From Roseovarius gahaiensis (lineage in GTDB: Bacteria > Pseudomonadota > Alphaproteobacteria > Rhodobacterales > Rhodobacteraceae): a DNA stretch of 64,000 nt. Positions 37,653-47,279 of the stretch are shown in pieces; position 1 is the stretch's first letter; each line of letters starts with the position of its first letter. A program made the translations under genes and the position numbers. The stretch is from the NCBI RefSeq assembly GCF_011601345.1, contig NZ_JAAORB010000002.1, positions 1 to 64,000 of the forward strand. The letters run 5' to 3'. The notes beneath the pieces were generated by a model that saw only the letters and a list, made by a program, of their open reading frames with translations, was not told where the DNA came from and searched no databases.

Positions 37653-38927
37653 TCAATTCATGTCTTGAGTCAGGGCTTCGGCCGCGCTGACGGCATCCAG
37701 CCGCTGCTTGGCTTGCTCTGACCAGTCTGACAATTCTGCACGCCCTGCTTCTGGCAACGCCTCAAGTTCTGCAAGCGCATCCTGCAGACGACCATCGCCA
37801 ACCGCGGCTTCTGCACGGGATAAAACAGCATCGGGGTCATTGCCCTCTTTCGGGGTCAACGACCGGACACCCAGTTGATCGCGCAAGAAACCGCCAACAC
37901 CACTGGCACCGGTGTCTGATGATCCACGCGCGACACGCAGCGCACGCCGCGCCGCCTCGGGAAAGCTGTCCTGAAGGTCGGCCAATGTCGGAACACCGGA
38001 ACTGGCCATGCGGCTTAGTGCATCTGGCACCGTTGCACCTGTGCCCTGTAGATCAGCAAGGGCCGAGGCAAATCCGGTGCCGGAATCAAGCGCGGTTTGA
38101 ATGCGGGTCACGGCTGCGCGGCGCATGGTGGTTTCGGCTGTTTCTTCGGCGCTTTGCTCCATCGCGCGGGCTTCTTGTGCCATGGATTCGATGTCGGCCC
38201 TTTGCTGCGCCATCGCATCCTGCAGGGCTTGCAATTCGCGCTCATAGGCGGCGATTGCAGTATCCGAAGCGGCCTCGTCAACCGGGCGCTTTTCAACCTC
38301 GGTCAGCCTTTCATCAAGCGATGTAACCTGTGACGTCAATTGTGCGACATCTTCGTCAAGACCGGAAAGCTGGCTTGCAAGATCGGCTTGCGTGTTTTCC
38401 AGTCCTGCCAAATCCGGTGCTTGGTCAAGGCGTTCTTGGAGAGAGGTCAGCGTTTCGTTTTGCGCATCAAGACGGCCCTCCAACGCGGTGAATTGCGCGC
38501 TTGTATCGTCGTCTGCAAATGGCCAATCGTCACCCATATACTGCGACACGCCAAAGCCAATGGCAGCCGCAGCCACACCGCCCACCAACATCGGAAAGAA
38601 ACCACCTTTGCGGATGACAACCTGCTCGGTGGCGACCGCTGGGGCAGATGATGCAATTGCCGGGCCATCGTCTTCGGCCTGTGGCGCATCGTCTTTGTCC
38701 GGCGCAGGTTCAGAGCCGCCTGTGGTATCGGCCCCCTCACCGGATGTATCGCTATCGCCATCTGTGTCGGCTGTAGCTGACGTTTCTTGATCGGCGTCAT
38801 CGCCGACCACCTGATCTGTCTCCTCCGAAGCGTCGCTTTGCGACTGTTCGATATCGACGCCCTCGTCGTTATCCGGCTTTTCCTGATCCGTATCGGTGCT
38901 TTGTTCAGATGTCTTCTTATCAGCCAC
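37653..38927 (-). CDS. Mitofilin/Mic60-like inner-membrane protein
   Basis: The 424-residue protein has a very acidic, low-complexity N-terminal region (1-95), one membrane segment (about 110-130), a long coiled coil (about 143-290) and a C-terminal mitofilin-like domain. This is the architecture of alphaproteobacterial Mic60, the relative of the mitochondrial cristae-organising protein. Its place between hemD and hemY is the known alphaproteobacterial context. The start is a GTG at 38927 with AGGG upstream. It may shape inner membranes or tether them to the outer membrane. Confidence 0.85.
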   Translation of the reverse strand: MADKKTSEQSTDTDQEKPDNDEGVDIEQSQSDASEETDQVVGDDADQETSATADTDGDSDTSGEGADTTGGSEPAPDKDDAPQAEDDGPAIASSAPAVATEQVVIRKGGFFPMLVGGVAAAAIGFGVSQYMGDDWPFADDDTSAQFTALEGRLDAQNETLTSLQERLDQAPDLAGLENTQADLASQLSGLDEDVAQLTSQVTSLDERLTEVEKRPVDEAASDTAIAAYERELQALQDAMAQQRADIESMAQEARAMEQSAEETAETTMRRAAVTRIQTALDSGTGFASALADLQGTGATVPDALSRMASSGVPTLADLQDSFPEAARRALRVARGSSDTGASGVGGFLRDQLGVRSLTPKEGNDPDAVLSRAEAAVGDGRLQDALAELEALPEAGRAELSDWSEQAKQRLDAVSAAEALTQDMN

Positions 38928-38974
38928 TTTCTACCACCCTTTCGAATCCCACCATCCGGATCGTTTAAACGACC

Positions 38975-39706
38975 TTACTTTGCCGTGTTTCCACCCTCAA
39001 GCCGCTTGGCCGCGTCAAACAAGCCCTGAACGACATCCAGCATCCCAATGGTAGTTGGTTCATCCGCAACGACCACGTCTTGAGCGATGGCCAGTGGGAT
39101 CTCCTGCGCAACATTTTCACTGATCGCGGCCACAAACAAAGGGGCTTTGACAAGAACCCCGGACAAGGCAAGGCGCGCTGATCGCGGCGAAAACAAAGGT
39201 AGGATGACAGGCGTTCTTTGTTGCAGGCATTCTTTCGCCTGATCTGTAAGACCGACCGCACGCTGGCGATATATCACCGCTTCGTACGTCTCTATTCCTG
39301 CAAGAGTCAAATCTCGCGCCAAATCTCCTGTCGTATACTCCCCCCGGACATGCAGGAAAGGCCCCGGCAAGGCGTCTGCAAGAATACGCTTCATCATCTG
39401 GCGCGCGTCACCCCCGCAAGCCGTCACCGATAGGCCAATGTCCCGCCCGGCCTTTGCCGTGGCCTCTCCAACGGCATAAGCCGGAATATCCCGGCGGTTA
39501 CTGTGGCGCGCGAAGGCCTCAACCCCGTGCCGGGATGAAAAGACTAGCTGACGGACCGCGGCCAGATCCGGTAGCGTGCCACACGGTTCGATTTGCAAAA
39601 CGGGTGAGAGGACGATTTTTGATGCCGGACCGATCACTTTTTCCAATTGCTTGGCAAAAGCCGCGCCCGATGGCTCTGGCCGCGTGATCAGGATCGTCGG
39701 CGTCAT
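38975..39706 (-). CDS. hemD: Uroporphyrinogen-III synthase
   Basis: HemD cyclises hydroxymethylbilane to uroporphyrinogen III with inversion of ring D. The 243-residue protein shows the weakly conserved two-lobed family pattern ([10 protein letters not shown] at the N-terminus, [27 protein letters not shown]). Identification rests on these and on the hemD-mic60-hemY order. The ATG at 39706 is preferred over 39763, which would run into the divergent tsaD promoter region. hemC is not in the window. Confidence 0.88.
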   Translation of the reverse strand: MTPTILITRPEPSGAAFAKQLEKVIGPASKIVLSPVLQIEPCGTLPDLAAVRQLVFSSRHGVEAFARHSNRRDIPAYAVGEATAKAGRDIGLSVTACGGDARQMMKRILADALPGPFLHVRGEYTTGDLARDLTLAGIETYEAVIYRQRAVGLTDQAKECLQQRTPVILPLFSPRSARLALSGVLVKAPLFVAAISENVAQEIPLAIAQDVVVADEPTTIGMLDVVQGLFDAAKRLEGGNTAK

Positions 39707-39778
39707 GCTCGGTCCATAGTTGTTTGCAGTCACGGCCGGTGTTACCTCCCTGTCAGGCAACACGCAACGGCAGAGACC

Positions 39779-40873
39779 ATGACCGCCCCATTGACCATCC
39801 TTGGACTGGAAAGCAGCTGCGACGATACCGCAGCGGCGGTTGTTCGGGTGTCAGAGGGGCAACCGCGCATATTATCTTCGGTTGTGTTTGGGCAAACCGA
39901 TCTGCACGCCGCGTTCGGTGGCGTGGTGCCGGAAATCGCCGCGCGCGCCCATGCCGAAAAGCTTGATACCTGCGTGAAACAGGCTCTGACTAAGGCGGAA
40001 TTAACCCTTGATGGCATTGATGCTGTTGCGGTTACATCTGGGCCGGGCCTGATTGGCGGCGTTTTGTCTGGCGTGATGTGCGCCAAGGGAATTTCGGTTG
40101 CGACCGGATTGCCGCTGATTGGCGTCAACCATCTGGCTGGGCACGCCCTGACACCGCGTTTGACCGATGGTATCGCTTATCCCTACCTGATGTTGCTGGT
40201 GTCGGGCGGGCATTGTCAGTTCCTGATCGTCAAAGGCTGTCAGGATTTTACCCGCCTCGGCGGCACGATTGACGACGCCCCCGGCGAGGCCTTTGACAAA
40301 ACCGCACGGCTGCTTGGACTACCACAGCCGGGTGGGCCCTCGGTTGAACGTGAAGCCATAGACGGAGACAAAAGCCGTTTCCGGTTTCCACGGCCTTTGC
40401 TGGACAGGCCCGGATGCGACATGTCGTTTTCCGGGTTGAAAACCGCCGTTTTACGCGCCCGAGACAGTTTGGTTGCCGAGAAAGGTGGCCTTTCACGGCA
40501 GGATAGAGCCGATTTATGTGCAGGGTTTCAATCTGCCGTTGCCGATGTGCTGGCCGAGAAAACACGCCGCGCACTGGATCTATACATGGCCGAAGCCCCG
40601 CAAATTCCCAATCTGGCGGTGGCCGGGGGCGTGGCGGCAAATTGTGAAATTCGCACCAAACTAAAGACGCTATCGCACGATAGCGGGGTTGGTTTTGTGG
40701 CGCCGCCGCTGTCGCTGTGTACGGACAACGCGGCGATGATCGCCTATGCCGGGGCAGAACTTTTTGCTGCGGGTCACCGCGACGAATTGGATATGATCGC
40801 ACGGCCCAGATGGCCGCTGGACCAGACCAGCCCTGCCCTGCTGGGCAGTGGCAAGAAAGGGGCCAAGGCATGA
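39779..40873 (+). CDS. tsaD: tRNA N6-adenosine threonylcarbamoyltransferase TsaD
   Basis: TsaD transfers threonylcarbamoyl to A37 of tRNAs that read ANN codons, working with TsaB and TsaE. The 364-residue protein has [15 protein letters not shown] at the N-terminus, the metal-binding histidines H118 and H122 (HLAGH) and the ASKH-fold motif SGGHC. The ATG at 39779 has only a weak ribosome site. It is 72 bases from the divergent hemD and overlaps gpsA by four bases. tsaE lies 9.5 kb downstream. Confidence 0.96.
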   Translation: MTAPLTILGLESSCDDTAAAVVRVSEGQPRILSSVVFGQTDLHAAFGGVVPEIAARAHAEKLDTCVKQALTKAELTLDGIDAVAVTSGPGLIGGVLSGVMCAKGISVATGLPLIGVNHLAGHALTPRLTDGIAYPYLMLLVSGGHCQFLIVKGCQDFTRLGGTIDDAPGEAFDKTARLLGLPQPGGPSVEREAIDGDKSRFRFPRPLLDRPGCDMSFSGLKTAVLRARDSLVAEKGGLSRQDRADLCAGFQSAVADVLAEKTRRALDLYMAEAPQIPNLAVAGGVAANCEIRTKLKTLSHDSGVGFVAPPLSLCTDNAAMIAYAGAELFAAGHRDELDMIARPRWPLDQTSPALLGSGKKGAKA

Positions 40874-41829
40874 TCACGGTTTTAGGGGCTGGCGCATTTG
40901 GAACCGCCTTGGCGATATCACTGGCGCGCAAAGGCCCGGTGCAGTTATGGACTCATGATCCCGATCACGCCAAAGCGATGCAAGACACCCGCCGCAATGA
41001 TCGACGATTGCCGGGTGTCGACCTGTCAGAAAACATCTCAATCTCGGAAAATATAGATACGATTCCCGCCCAAAATCCGGTTTTGCTTGCCGTTCCTTTG
41101 CAACAATTGCGCGGTGTTCTGACAGAACGCGCCGCAACATTACGCCAACACCAATTGGTGGCCTGCTGCAAGGGCATGGAATTGGGCAGCGGATCAGGCC
41201 CCGTGCAACTCATAAATTCCGTTGTGCCCGACGCGGTGGGTGCGATTCTGACAGGGCCGTCCTTTGCCGCGGATATTGCGCGCGGCCTGCCTACGGCGCT
41301 GACGCTTGCCTGTGCCGACGAAGCCGCCAGCGGAACGCTACAACAGGCCCTAAATACGCCCAACTTGCGCATTTACCGCACAACCGACGTGATCGGCGCG
41401 GAACTGGGTGGCGCACTCAAGAACGTCATGGCCATCGGATGCGGCGCGGTGATTGGCGCCGGTCTGGGCGATAGTGCGCGGGCCGCCCTGATGACACGTG
41501 GCTTCGCCGAAATGGCACGTATGGCCACGGCCCTTGGCGCGCAGCCCGACACATTATCCGGCCTGTCCGGCTTTGGTGATCTGGTGCTGACCTGCACATC
41601 GGACCAGTCACGGAATTATCGTTTTGGGGCGAGTTTGGGTCAAAAAGAATGGTTTGACCCAACAATCACTGTCGAAGGGGCCGCAACGGCGCGCGCTGTC
41701 TGCGACCGCGCAAGCGCGCTGCAGGTCGACATGCCCATCACACGCGCAATCACGGCCCTGATCAATGGTGATTTACAGGTCGAGCAGGCCATGGATATGT
41801 TATTGTCACGCCCACTGAAGGAAGAATGA
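40870..41829 (+). CDS. gpsA: Glycerol-3-phosphate dehydrogenase (NAD(P)+)
   Basis: GpsA reduces dihydroxyacetone phosphate to glycerol-3-phosphate for phospholipid synthesis. The 319-residue protein has the N-terminal Rossmann motif [16 protein letters not shown] with its substrate-binding lysine, GPSFA, and [10 protein letters not shown] with the catalytic lysine. Its ATGA overlap with tsaD and four-base overlap with the next gene indicate one transcript. Confidence 0.96.
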   Translation: MITVLGAGAFGTALAISLARKGPVQLWTHDPDHAKAMQDTRRNDRRLPGVDLSENISISENIDTIPAQNPVLLAVPLQQLRGVLTERAATLRQHQLVACCKGMELGSGSGPVQLINSVVPDAVGAILTGPSFAADIARGLPTALTLACADEAASGTLQQALNTPNLRIYRTTDVIGAELGGALKNVMAIGCGAVIGAGLGDSARAALMTRGFAEMARMATALGAQPDTLSGLSGFGDLVLTCTSDQSRNYRFGASLGQKEWFDPTITVEGAATARAVCDRASALQVDMPITRAITALINGDLQVEQAMDMLLSRPLKEE

Positions 41830-42098
41830 TGCTGATTGCCCTTATTGCCAAAGACAAACCCGGCGCGTTGAAAACGCGTATGGATACCCGTGATGCCCAT
41901 CTGGCCTATATCAAACAAACCGGCATTGTTGCGCAGGCCGGGCCATTGCTGGACGACAGCGGCAACATGGCCGGATCGCTGGTTATTCTGGACGTCGCAG
42001 AAATGAAACAGGCGCAGGATTGGGCCGAAAACGATCCTTATGCCAAGGCAGGCTTGTTTGACTCGGTCGAGTTGGTCGAATGGAAAAAGGTGATCTGA
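41826..42098 (+). CDS. YciI family protein
   Basis: This 90-residue protein has the small ferredoxin-like YciI fold, with [25 protein letters not shown] and [10 protein letters not shown] as family landmarks. The conserved His and Asp residues suggest a possible enzymatic or metal-binding site, but the function is not known. It overlaps gpsA by four bases and precedes the EVE gene by three. Confidence 0.88.
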   Translation: MMLIALIAKDKPGALKTRMDTRDAHLAYIKQTGIVAQAGPLLDDSGNMAGSLVILDVAEMKQAQDWAENDPYAKAGLFDSVELVEWKKVI

Positions 42099-42101
42099 GC
42101 G

Positions 42102-42521
42102 ATGCGGTACTGGCTGTTCAAATCAGAGCCATCCACATGGGGCTGGGCTGATCAGGTGGCCAAAGGCGATACCGGTGAAGAGTGGGATGGCGTGCGCAAC
42201 TATCAGGCCCGCAATTTCATGCGCGAGATGGCAGTCGGTGACCGTGGCTTTTTCTATCACAGCCAAAAGGAAAAAGCGGTTGTCGGTCTCGTTGAAGTGA
42301 TCGCCGAAGCGCATCCAGACAGCACCACCGACGATGATCGTTGGGACTGTGTGGATATAAAAGCGGTAAAGCCGGTGAAAACACCCGTGACATTGGACAT
42401 GATCAAGGCCGATCCGCGCCTGTCGGCGATGCCATTGGTCAAAAGCCCGCGTTTGTCGGTTCAGCCGGTCACCGAGGACGAATGGCGCATTGTCTGTGAC
42501 ATGGCAGGAGTTGCGCCGTAA
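42102..42521 (+). CDS. EVE domain-containing protein
   Basis: The 139-residue protein consists of one EVE domain (starting YWLFKSEPSTWGW, with WDGVRNYQARNFM and GDRGFFYHS). EVE is a PUA-like fold that binds modified bases in DNA or RNA. It is the last gene of tsaD-gpsA-yciI-EVE. Being in one unit with a tRNA-modification enzyme is suggestive, but a link is only inferred. Confidence 0.92.
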   Translation: MRYWLFKSEPSTWGWADQVAKGDTGEEWDGVRNYQARNFMREMAVGDRGFFYHSQKEKAVVGLVEVIAEAHPDSTTDDDRWDCVDIKAVKPVKTPVTLDMIKADPRLSAMPLVKSPRLSVQPVTEDEWRIVCDMAGVAP

Positions 42522-42672
42522 ATAGAACGGAGGGCACCAGCCATATGCCGACACCCCCCGTCACCCCACGTGCTCCCTACGCACCACACGTGTATTTGGA
42601 ATAGGTCTCGGCCATACTGGCCTGTGAAATGACATTACCGCAAACAGGCGGAACGGCCAAATGCAGAATGTT

Positions 42673-42730
42673 TAGAATATTCATCAAAACAAAAACGCCC
42701 ACCGGTTTGGCGGGCGTTTTGAATATTCTA
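42673..42730. terminator. Long two-part palindrome: bidirectional terminator between convergent genes
   Basis: AAAACGCCC (42692-42700) pairs with GGGCGTTTT (42712-42720) as a classic terminator stem. Outside it TAGAATATTC (42673-42682) is the perfect reverse complement of GAATATTCTA (42721-42730). It lies between the convergent EVE and DUF2853 genes. The outer arms are unusual; see findings. Confidence 0.8.
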
Positions 42731-42740
42731 TAAGGCTGGT

Positions 42741-43082
42741 TCACCCATAAACGGATTCTTTGCCAAAGTGCTTGGTCAGCATGTAGTAGACAACCGCGCG
42801 GTATTTGTTCCGCTCCGAGCGGCCATAGGTTTCGAGAACCTGATTGATCGCGTCCATCAATTGTGGACCATCGGCAAGCCCCAGTTTTTTGATGAGGAAA
42901 TTGTTTTTGACAGTCTCAAGCTCGGCCGGTTGGGTGGCTGCGACGGTCGACGCATCGGCATTGTAAATGGCCGGGCCACAGCCAATGGTCACCTTGGTCA
43001 AAAGGTCCATATCCGGCGTCATACCGCATTTGTTGCGAAGATCATCCGCGTATTGTGCGATTAGTTCGTCGCGTTTGCCCAT
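42741..43082 (-). CDS. DUF2853 family protein
   Basis: The 113-residue protein belongs to a small, widespread alphaproteobacterial family of unknown function. It has no signal peptide or membrane segment and appears to be a helical, soluble cytosolic protein. The ATG at 43082 has GGGAG eight bases upstream. It is convergent with the EVE gene and stands apart from ahcY, whose terminator lies behind it. Confidence 0.82.
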   Translation of the reverse strand: MGKRDELIAQYADDLRNKCGMTPDMDLLTKVTIGCGPAIYNADASTVAATQPAELETVKNNFLIKKLGLADGPQLMDAINQVLETYGRSERNKYRAVVYYMLTKHFGKESVYG

Positions 43083-43227
43083 AATCAATTCTCCCACCTG
43101 TCCGGCAATTGGCCGGTTTTCGCGTTAATCGTGCAGCCCCGAATGGTGCTGGTTGTACGATAACGACAGTTTTCCACCTCACAAAGGGAAAATTGAGAGG
43201 CGACTCCCCTTATCCGGGAGCGCTACG

Positions 43228-43258
43228 AAAAAGCCCCGGTCAAAGAACCGGGGCTTTC
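43228..43258 (-). terminator. Intrinsic terminator of ahcY
   Basis: AAAGCCCCGGT (43230-43240) and ACCGGGGCTTT (43247-43257) form a perfect 11-bp stem with a CAAAGA loop. On the minus strand five Ts follow. It lies about 26 bases after the ahcY stop. Confidence 0.92.
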
Positions 43259-43283
43259 GCGATGTGCCAGATAGTAGAGACGC

Positions 43284-44672
43284 TTAATAGCGGTAATGCT
43301 CGGGCTTGAACGGCCCTTCGGGATTGACACCGATATAGGCGGCCTGCTCAGGGTCGAGCGGGGTCAATTTCACGCCGATCCGGTCCAAATGCAGCCGCGC
43401 CACCTTTTCATCCAGATGCTTGGGCAGGATATAAACCTCGTTCTTGTACTCACCACCGTTCCGCCACAGCTCGATCTGCGCCAGAACCTGATTGGTAAAG
43501 CTGGCCGACATCACAAACGACGGGTGCCCGGTGGCGTTGCCAAGGTTCAGCAAGCGACCTTCGGACAAAAGAATGATGCGATTGCCCGAGGGCATCTCGA
43601 TCATGTCCACCTGTTCCTTGATGTTGGTCCACTTGTGGTTTTTCAGGTTTGCCACCTGAATTTCGTTGTCGAAGTGGCCGATATTGCCGACGATGGCCAT
43701 ATCTTTCATCGCACGCATATGCTCGATGCGGATCACGTCCTTGTTGCCAGTGGTGGTGATGAAGATATCGGCGCTTGAAACGACATCCTCAAGCAAAACA
43801 ACCTCGAACCCGTCCATCGCGGCCTGCAGGGCGCAGATCGGGTCAACCTCGGTCACTTTCACACGGGCACCGGCACCGCGCAACGACGCGGCAGAGCCTT
43901 TGCCCACATCACCATAGCCCATGACCACGGCAACCTTACCGGCCATCATGGTGTCGGTGGCACGGCGGATACCGTCAACAAGGCTTTCCTTGCAGCCGTA
44001 TTTGTTATCGAACTTCGACTTGGTGACGCTGTCGTTCACGTTGATCGCCGGGAAAGGCAGTTGCCCGTCGCGCACCAGTTGATACAGGCGGTTCACGCCG
44101 GTGGTGGTTTCCTCGGACACACCCTTGATCTGGTCACGCACCTTGGTGAACCAGCCGGGGCTTTCTTTCATCCGCTTGGCGATTTGTGCCTTGATGGCTT
44201 CCTCTTCCTCGGACGTGGGCACCGGGATGACATCTTCACCCGCTTCGGCACGTGCGCCCAGTAGGACATACAGTGTGGCATCGCCGCCATCGTCGAGGAT
44301 CATGTTGGGGCCATCCTCGAAGAGGAAGGATTTATCAAGGTAATCCCAATGCTCTTCCAATGTCTGCCCCTTGATCGCGAAAACCGGGGTTCCACCGGCG
44401 GCAATCGCCGCCGCCGCATGATCCTGCGTTGAAAAGATATTGCACGACGCCCAACGCACATCGGCGCCCAGCGCTGTCAGTGTTTCGATCAACACGGCGG
44501 TCTGGATGGTCATGTGGAGCGAGCCCACGATGCGCGCGCCCTTCAGGGGTTTGTCGGCGCCGTATTCTTCACGCAGCGCCATCAGGCCCGGCATTTCCGT
44601 CTCGGCGATGTCCAGTTCCTTGCGGCCGAATTCAGCCAGTGCGATATCCTTAACGATATAGTCGTTCGCCAT
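43284..44672 (-). CDS. ahcY: Adenosylhomocysteinase
   Basis: AhcY splits S-adenosylhomocysteine into homocysteine and adenosine, keeping methyl-transfer reactions going. The 462-residue protein has the NAD-binding GYGDVGKG, the substrate-site motifs and the C-terminal PEHYRY. The ATG at 44672 has AAGGAG eight bases upstream, which decides it over the overlapping ATG at 44678. The same frame stays open to 45020, but that part is not coding. I looked for a SAH riboswitch in the 100-base leader and did not see one. Confidence 0.97.
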   Translation of the reverse strand: MANDYIVKDIALAEFGRKELDIAETEMPGLMALREEYGADKPLKGARIVGSLHMTIQTAVLIETLTALGADVRWASCNIFSTQDHAAAAIAAGGTPVFAIKGQTLEEHWDYLDKSFLFEDGPNMILDDGGDATLYVLLGARAEAGEDVIPVPTSEEEEAIKAQIAKRMKESPGWFTKVRDQIKGVSEETTTGVNRLYQLVRDGQLPFPAINVNDSVTKSKFDNKYGCKESLVDGIRRATDTMMAGKVAVVMGYGDVGKGSAASLRGAGARVKVTEVDPICALQAAMDGFEVVLLEDVVSSADIFITTTGNKDVIRIEHMRAMKDMAIVGNIGHFDNEIQVANLKNHKWTNIKEQVDMIEMPSGNRIILLSEGRLLNLGNATGHPSFVMSASFTNQVLAQIELWRNGGEYKNEVYILPKHLDEKVARLHLDRIGVKLTPLDPEQAAYIGVNPEGPFKPEHYRY

Positions 44673-44774
44673 TACCATGGCTCCTTGTAATACATTTGTT
44701 TGACGTGCAGATAGCACCGGATCAACCAGCGGGCAACGCCAAGCCTGCCTGACCGACGCGACAAAGAGGCTTTG

Positions 44775-45368
44775 ATGAAACCACAGCGCGCATGGCAAAA
44801 GATGCTTTCGGGGCGTCGGTTGGACCTGTTGGACCCCACGCCTGTCGATATCGAGATCGAGGATATCGCACATGGATTGGCCTTCGTGGCGCGGTGGAAC
44901 GGGCAAACGGTAGGGGATTACGCCTATTCGGTCGCCGAGCATTCCTTGCTGGTCGAGCAGCTGTTTTCCCGGCTCAATCCCGGCAGCCCCGCCAAATGGA
45001 AACTGGCGGCATTGCTGCATGATGCACCCGAATACGTGATCGGGGATATGATTTCACCTGTCAAAGCCGCCGTTGGACCCGGATATGATGAATTGGATAA
45101 ACGCCTGACAGCCGCAATTCACATCCGGTTTGGCCTGCCCACAACGATCCCGGCACAGATCAAAAAACAGATCAAAAAAGCCGACAGGGTCAGCGCATGG
45201 ATGGAGGCCACGCAGATCGCAGGTTTCACCACGCAGGAGGCTGACAAGTTCTTTGGCCGTCCAATTGCCGACGTGACCGAAGGCCTTGATATAGTCCTGC
45301 GCCCACCTCTGGAGGCGCGGCGCGACTACGTCATGCGACATAACGACCTTTTGGAAGACATCGGATGA
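44775..45368 (+). CDS. HD-domain hydrolase (YfbR-like)
   Basis: The 197-residue protein has the metal-binding pattern of the HD superfamily: [14 protein letters not shown] with the HD pair, and KADR. The sequence resembles 5'-deoxynucleotidase YfbR-type proteins. The substrate is probably a nucleotide but is not proven. AGAGG lies just before the ATG. It is divergent from ahcY and overlaps the GNAT gene by four bases. Confidence 0.88.
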   Translation: MKPQRAWQKMLSGRRLDLLDPTPVDIEIEDIAHGLAFVARWNGQTVGDYAYSVAEHSLLVEQLFSRLNPGSPAKWKLAALLHDAPEYVIGDMISPVKAAVGPGYDELDKRLTAAIHIRFGLPTTIPAQIKKQIKKADRVSAWMEATQIAGFTTQEADKFFGRPIADVTEGLDIVLRPPLEARRDYVMRHNDLLEDIG

Positions 45369-45850
45369 TCCACATCCGTCACGCCGGGCCCATGGATGCC
45401 CGCGATATGGCAGCGCTGCTTACCGCCATCATTCGCAAAGGCGGCAGCACGGCCCTTACCCAAGAGGTCACCCGCGAAACTCTTCTTGGCTGGCTCAAAC
45501 AAACGCCACCCAACTCCATTTGGCATGTGGCCGAGGATGACACGGGCACGATCCAAGGCTTTCAATACGTCAAGCCCAACGCGAACCTGCCGCCCGGGGC
45601 CTGCGATATCGCAACCTTTGTGAAACTTGGCACAAATGGCCTTGGTATCGGCTCGAAACTATTTGAGACAACCAAAAAGGCCGCCCGCGAATTGGGTTAT
45701 GGCTGGATCAACGCCACGATCCGCGCCGATAACACCGGGGGGCTGGCCTATTACCAAAGCCGCGGGTTTGAGGATTACACCCGCCTGCCCAATCAAAAAC
45801 TTTGCAATGGTCAGATCGTCGACAAGATTTCAAAACGCTATGATCTTTGA
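45365..45850 (+). CDS. GNAT family N-acetyltransferase
   Basis: The 161-residue protein has the GNAT fold: an acetyl-CoA-binding motif A at about GTNGLGIGSKL (residues 90-100) and the C-terminal NTGGLAYYQSRGF typical of small GNATs. The acceptor is unknown. Its ATGA overlap with the HD hydrolase gene suggests coupled translation. No signal peptide is seen. Confidence 0.9.
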   Translation: MIHIRHAGPMDARDMAALLTAIIRKGGSTALTQEVTRETLLGWLKQTPPNSIWHVAEDDTGTIQGFQYVKPNANLPPGACDIATFVKLGTNGLGIGSKLFETTKKAARELGYGWINATIRADNTGGLAYYQSRGFEDYTRLPNQKLCNGQIVDKISKRYDL

Positions 45851-45858
45851 GGCGCTTT

Positions 45859-45883
45859 GGGTTTTTTCTTGGCAAAAATACCC
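45859..45883. repeat. Imperfect palindrome GGGTTTTTT...AAAAATACCC between gnat and regA
   Basis: GGGTTTTTT (45859-45867) and AAAAATACCC (45874-45883) flank CTTGGC as an imperfect inverted repeat. It sits between the convergent GNAT and regA genes. From memory, similar AT-centred motifs followed by TCGCCGAAGG occur between genes in many Rhodobacteraceae genomes, so it may be a dispersed repeat. Only one copy is seen in this window. Confidence 0.4.
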
Positions 45884-45926
45884 TCGCCGAAGGCAACCGA
45901 CGGACACCCAATTCGCAGGGAATTGA

Positions 45927-46478
45927 TTACCGGGGGCTGCGCTTGGCCAAAATCCGTTGCAATGTGCGGCGGTGCATGTTCAGGCGACGAGCAGTTTCGC
46001 TGACATTGCGATCACACAGTTCATAAACGCGCTGAATATGTTCCCAGCGCACACGATCTGCGCTCATTGGGTTCTCGGGCGGGGGCGGCAATTCATCCCC
46101 ACCGGCCAAAAGCGCGTTGGTGATATCGGTCGCATCAGCGGGTTTCGACAGATAATCGGTGGCCCCGATCTTTACCGCCGCCACGGCCGTGGCAATCGCA
46201 CCATAGCCCGTCAGAACAACGATCCGGCTATCCGGGCGCTTTTCGCGAATGGCCTCAACAACGTCCAAGCCGTTGCCATCCCCAAGCCTAAGGTCACATA
46301 CCGCGAAGGCAGGCGGTCGTGCCATTGCGATTGCTTTGCCTGTGGTCACGGAATCGGCTGTTTCAACCTCGAAACCACGTTTTTCCATAGCCTTTGCCAG
46401 ACGGCGCAGAAATGTTTCATCGTCATCGACCAAAAGAAGTGTTCGGTCACTACCTAAGTCCTGCAAAGTCTCGGCCAT
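45927..46478 (-). CDS. regA: Redox response regulator RegA/ActR/PrrA
   Basis: RegA is the response regulator of the RegB/RegA system that controls respiration, photosynthesis, carbon and nitrogen fixation genes in response to redox state. The 183-residue protein has a receiver domain with acidic pocket LVDDDE and phosphoacceptor D62, the proline-rich linker PPPPENP and a Fis-type helix-turn-helix at the end (SETARRLNMHRRTLQRIL). This is the RegA/ActR layout. AAGGA lies seven bases before the ATG. It follows senC on the same strand after about 80 bases. Confidence 0.95.
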   Translation of the reverse strand: MAETLQDLGSDRTLLLVDDDETFLRRLAKAMEKRGFEVETADSVTTGKAIAMARPPAFAVCDLRLGDGNGLDVVEAIREKRPDSRIVVLTGYGAIATAVAAVKIGATDYLSKPADATDITNALLAGGDELPPPPENPMSADRVRWEHIQRVYELCDRNVSETARRLNMHRRTLQRILAKRSPR

Positions 46479-46559
46479 GCTTATGTCCTTTTCAGCCGTA
46501 CAACGTGCCCTATGGCATACCTAGCCTGCTGCGCTTTGTGCGTCAAACCGGCGCAGCGC

Positions 46560-47189
46560 TTACATCGCATCCATAAAGCATTCGACACGGTCTGCCATCT
46601 CTTCCGGCGCTGCATCCCGCCGAAAGAATTCTGCAACCCCATGCTCAGGCAGAACAAGGTATGTGCTAGTGGAATGATCTACCAGATAATAGGCTTCGTT
46701 TCCTTCGGCCGGCTCCTGCTTCTGATAATAGGTGCGGTAGGCTTTGCTGGCGGCTTTTACTTGCTCGGCCGAGCCGGTCAGCCCCAGCATACGAGGATGC
46801 AGATTGTCTGTGAAGTCAGCCAGAATTTCGGGCGTATCACGATCTGGGTCGATCGAAATAAAGACAGGCTTCACCATGCGGCCGCGTTCCTCAAGAATTT
46901 CGACGGCCTGCGCATTGCGTGCCGTATCCATAGGGCAAACATCGGGACAGAAGGTATATCCGAAATAAATTAGGGCAGGTTTGTCGATCACATCCGTATC
47001 GGTCACCGTCTCGCCAGTTTCGCTGACCAAGGTGAATGGTCCGCCGATCTGAGACATGCCCCCTGCCACTTGACCCTGACGACACTGTGCGAATTTGTCA
47101 TCACTGCTACCACCCATGGTCATGACATAGACCAACACCAGCGCCGCCACCAAAGAAGCCGCAGCTGTAATCACAATTGTCCGGGTCAT
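46560..47189 (-). CDS. senC: SCO1/SenC/PrrC copper-binding protein
   Basis: The 209-residue protein is anchored by one N-terminal segment (about 5-25) with a thioredoxin-like periplasmic domain. C81 and C85 (CPDVC) and H172 form the Cu site, as in SCO1 proteins that assemble cytochrome oxidase Cu(A) or sense redox. GAGGA lies seven bases before the ATG. It is divergent from regB and upstream of regA, the known order in Rhodobacter. Confidence 0.95.
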   Translation of the reverse strand: MTRTIVITAAASLVAALVLVYVMTMGGSSDDKFAQCRQGQVAGGMSQIGGPFTLVSETGETVTDTDVIDKPALIYFGYTFCPDVCPMDTARNAQAVEILEERGRMVKPVFISIDPDRDTPEILADFTDNLHPRMLGLTGSAEQVKAASKAYRTYYQKQEPAEGNEAYYLVDHSTSTYLVLPEHGVAEFFRRDAAPEEMADRVECFMDAM

Positions 47190-47279
47190 AGGTGAATCCT
47201 CATTCTGCTATGCATGTCATGCCGTCTATGGCACATCTATCACCGAAACACGAAGTTACAACGGGACCAGAGCGCGCAG

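Noticed and set aside
44673-44774. SAH or SAM riboswitch in the ahcY leader
   Set aside because: The leader is short and I could not find the conserved core of a known SAH or SAM riboswitch.
44673-45020. N-terminal extension of ahcY
   Set aside because: It runs into the divergent HD hydrolase gene, and AAGGAG marks the start at 44672.
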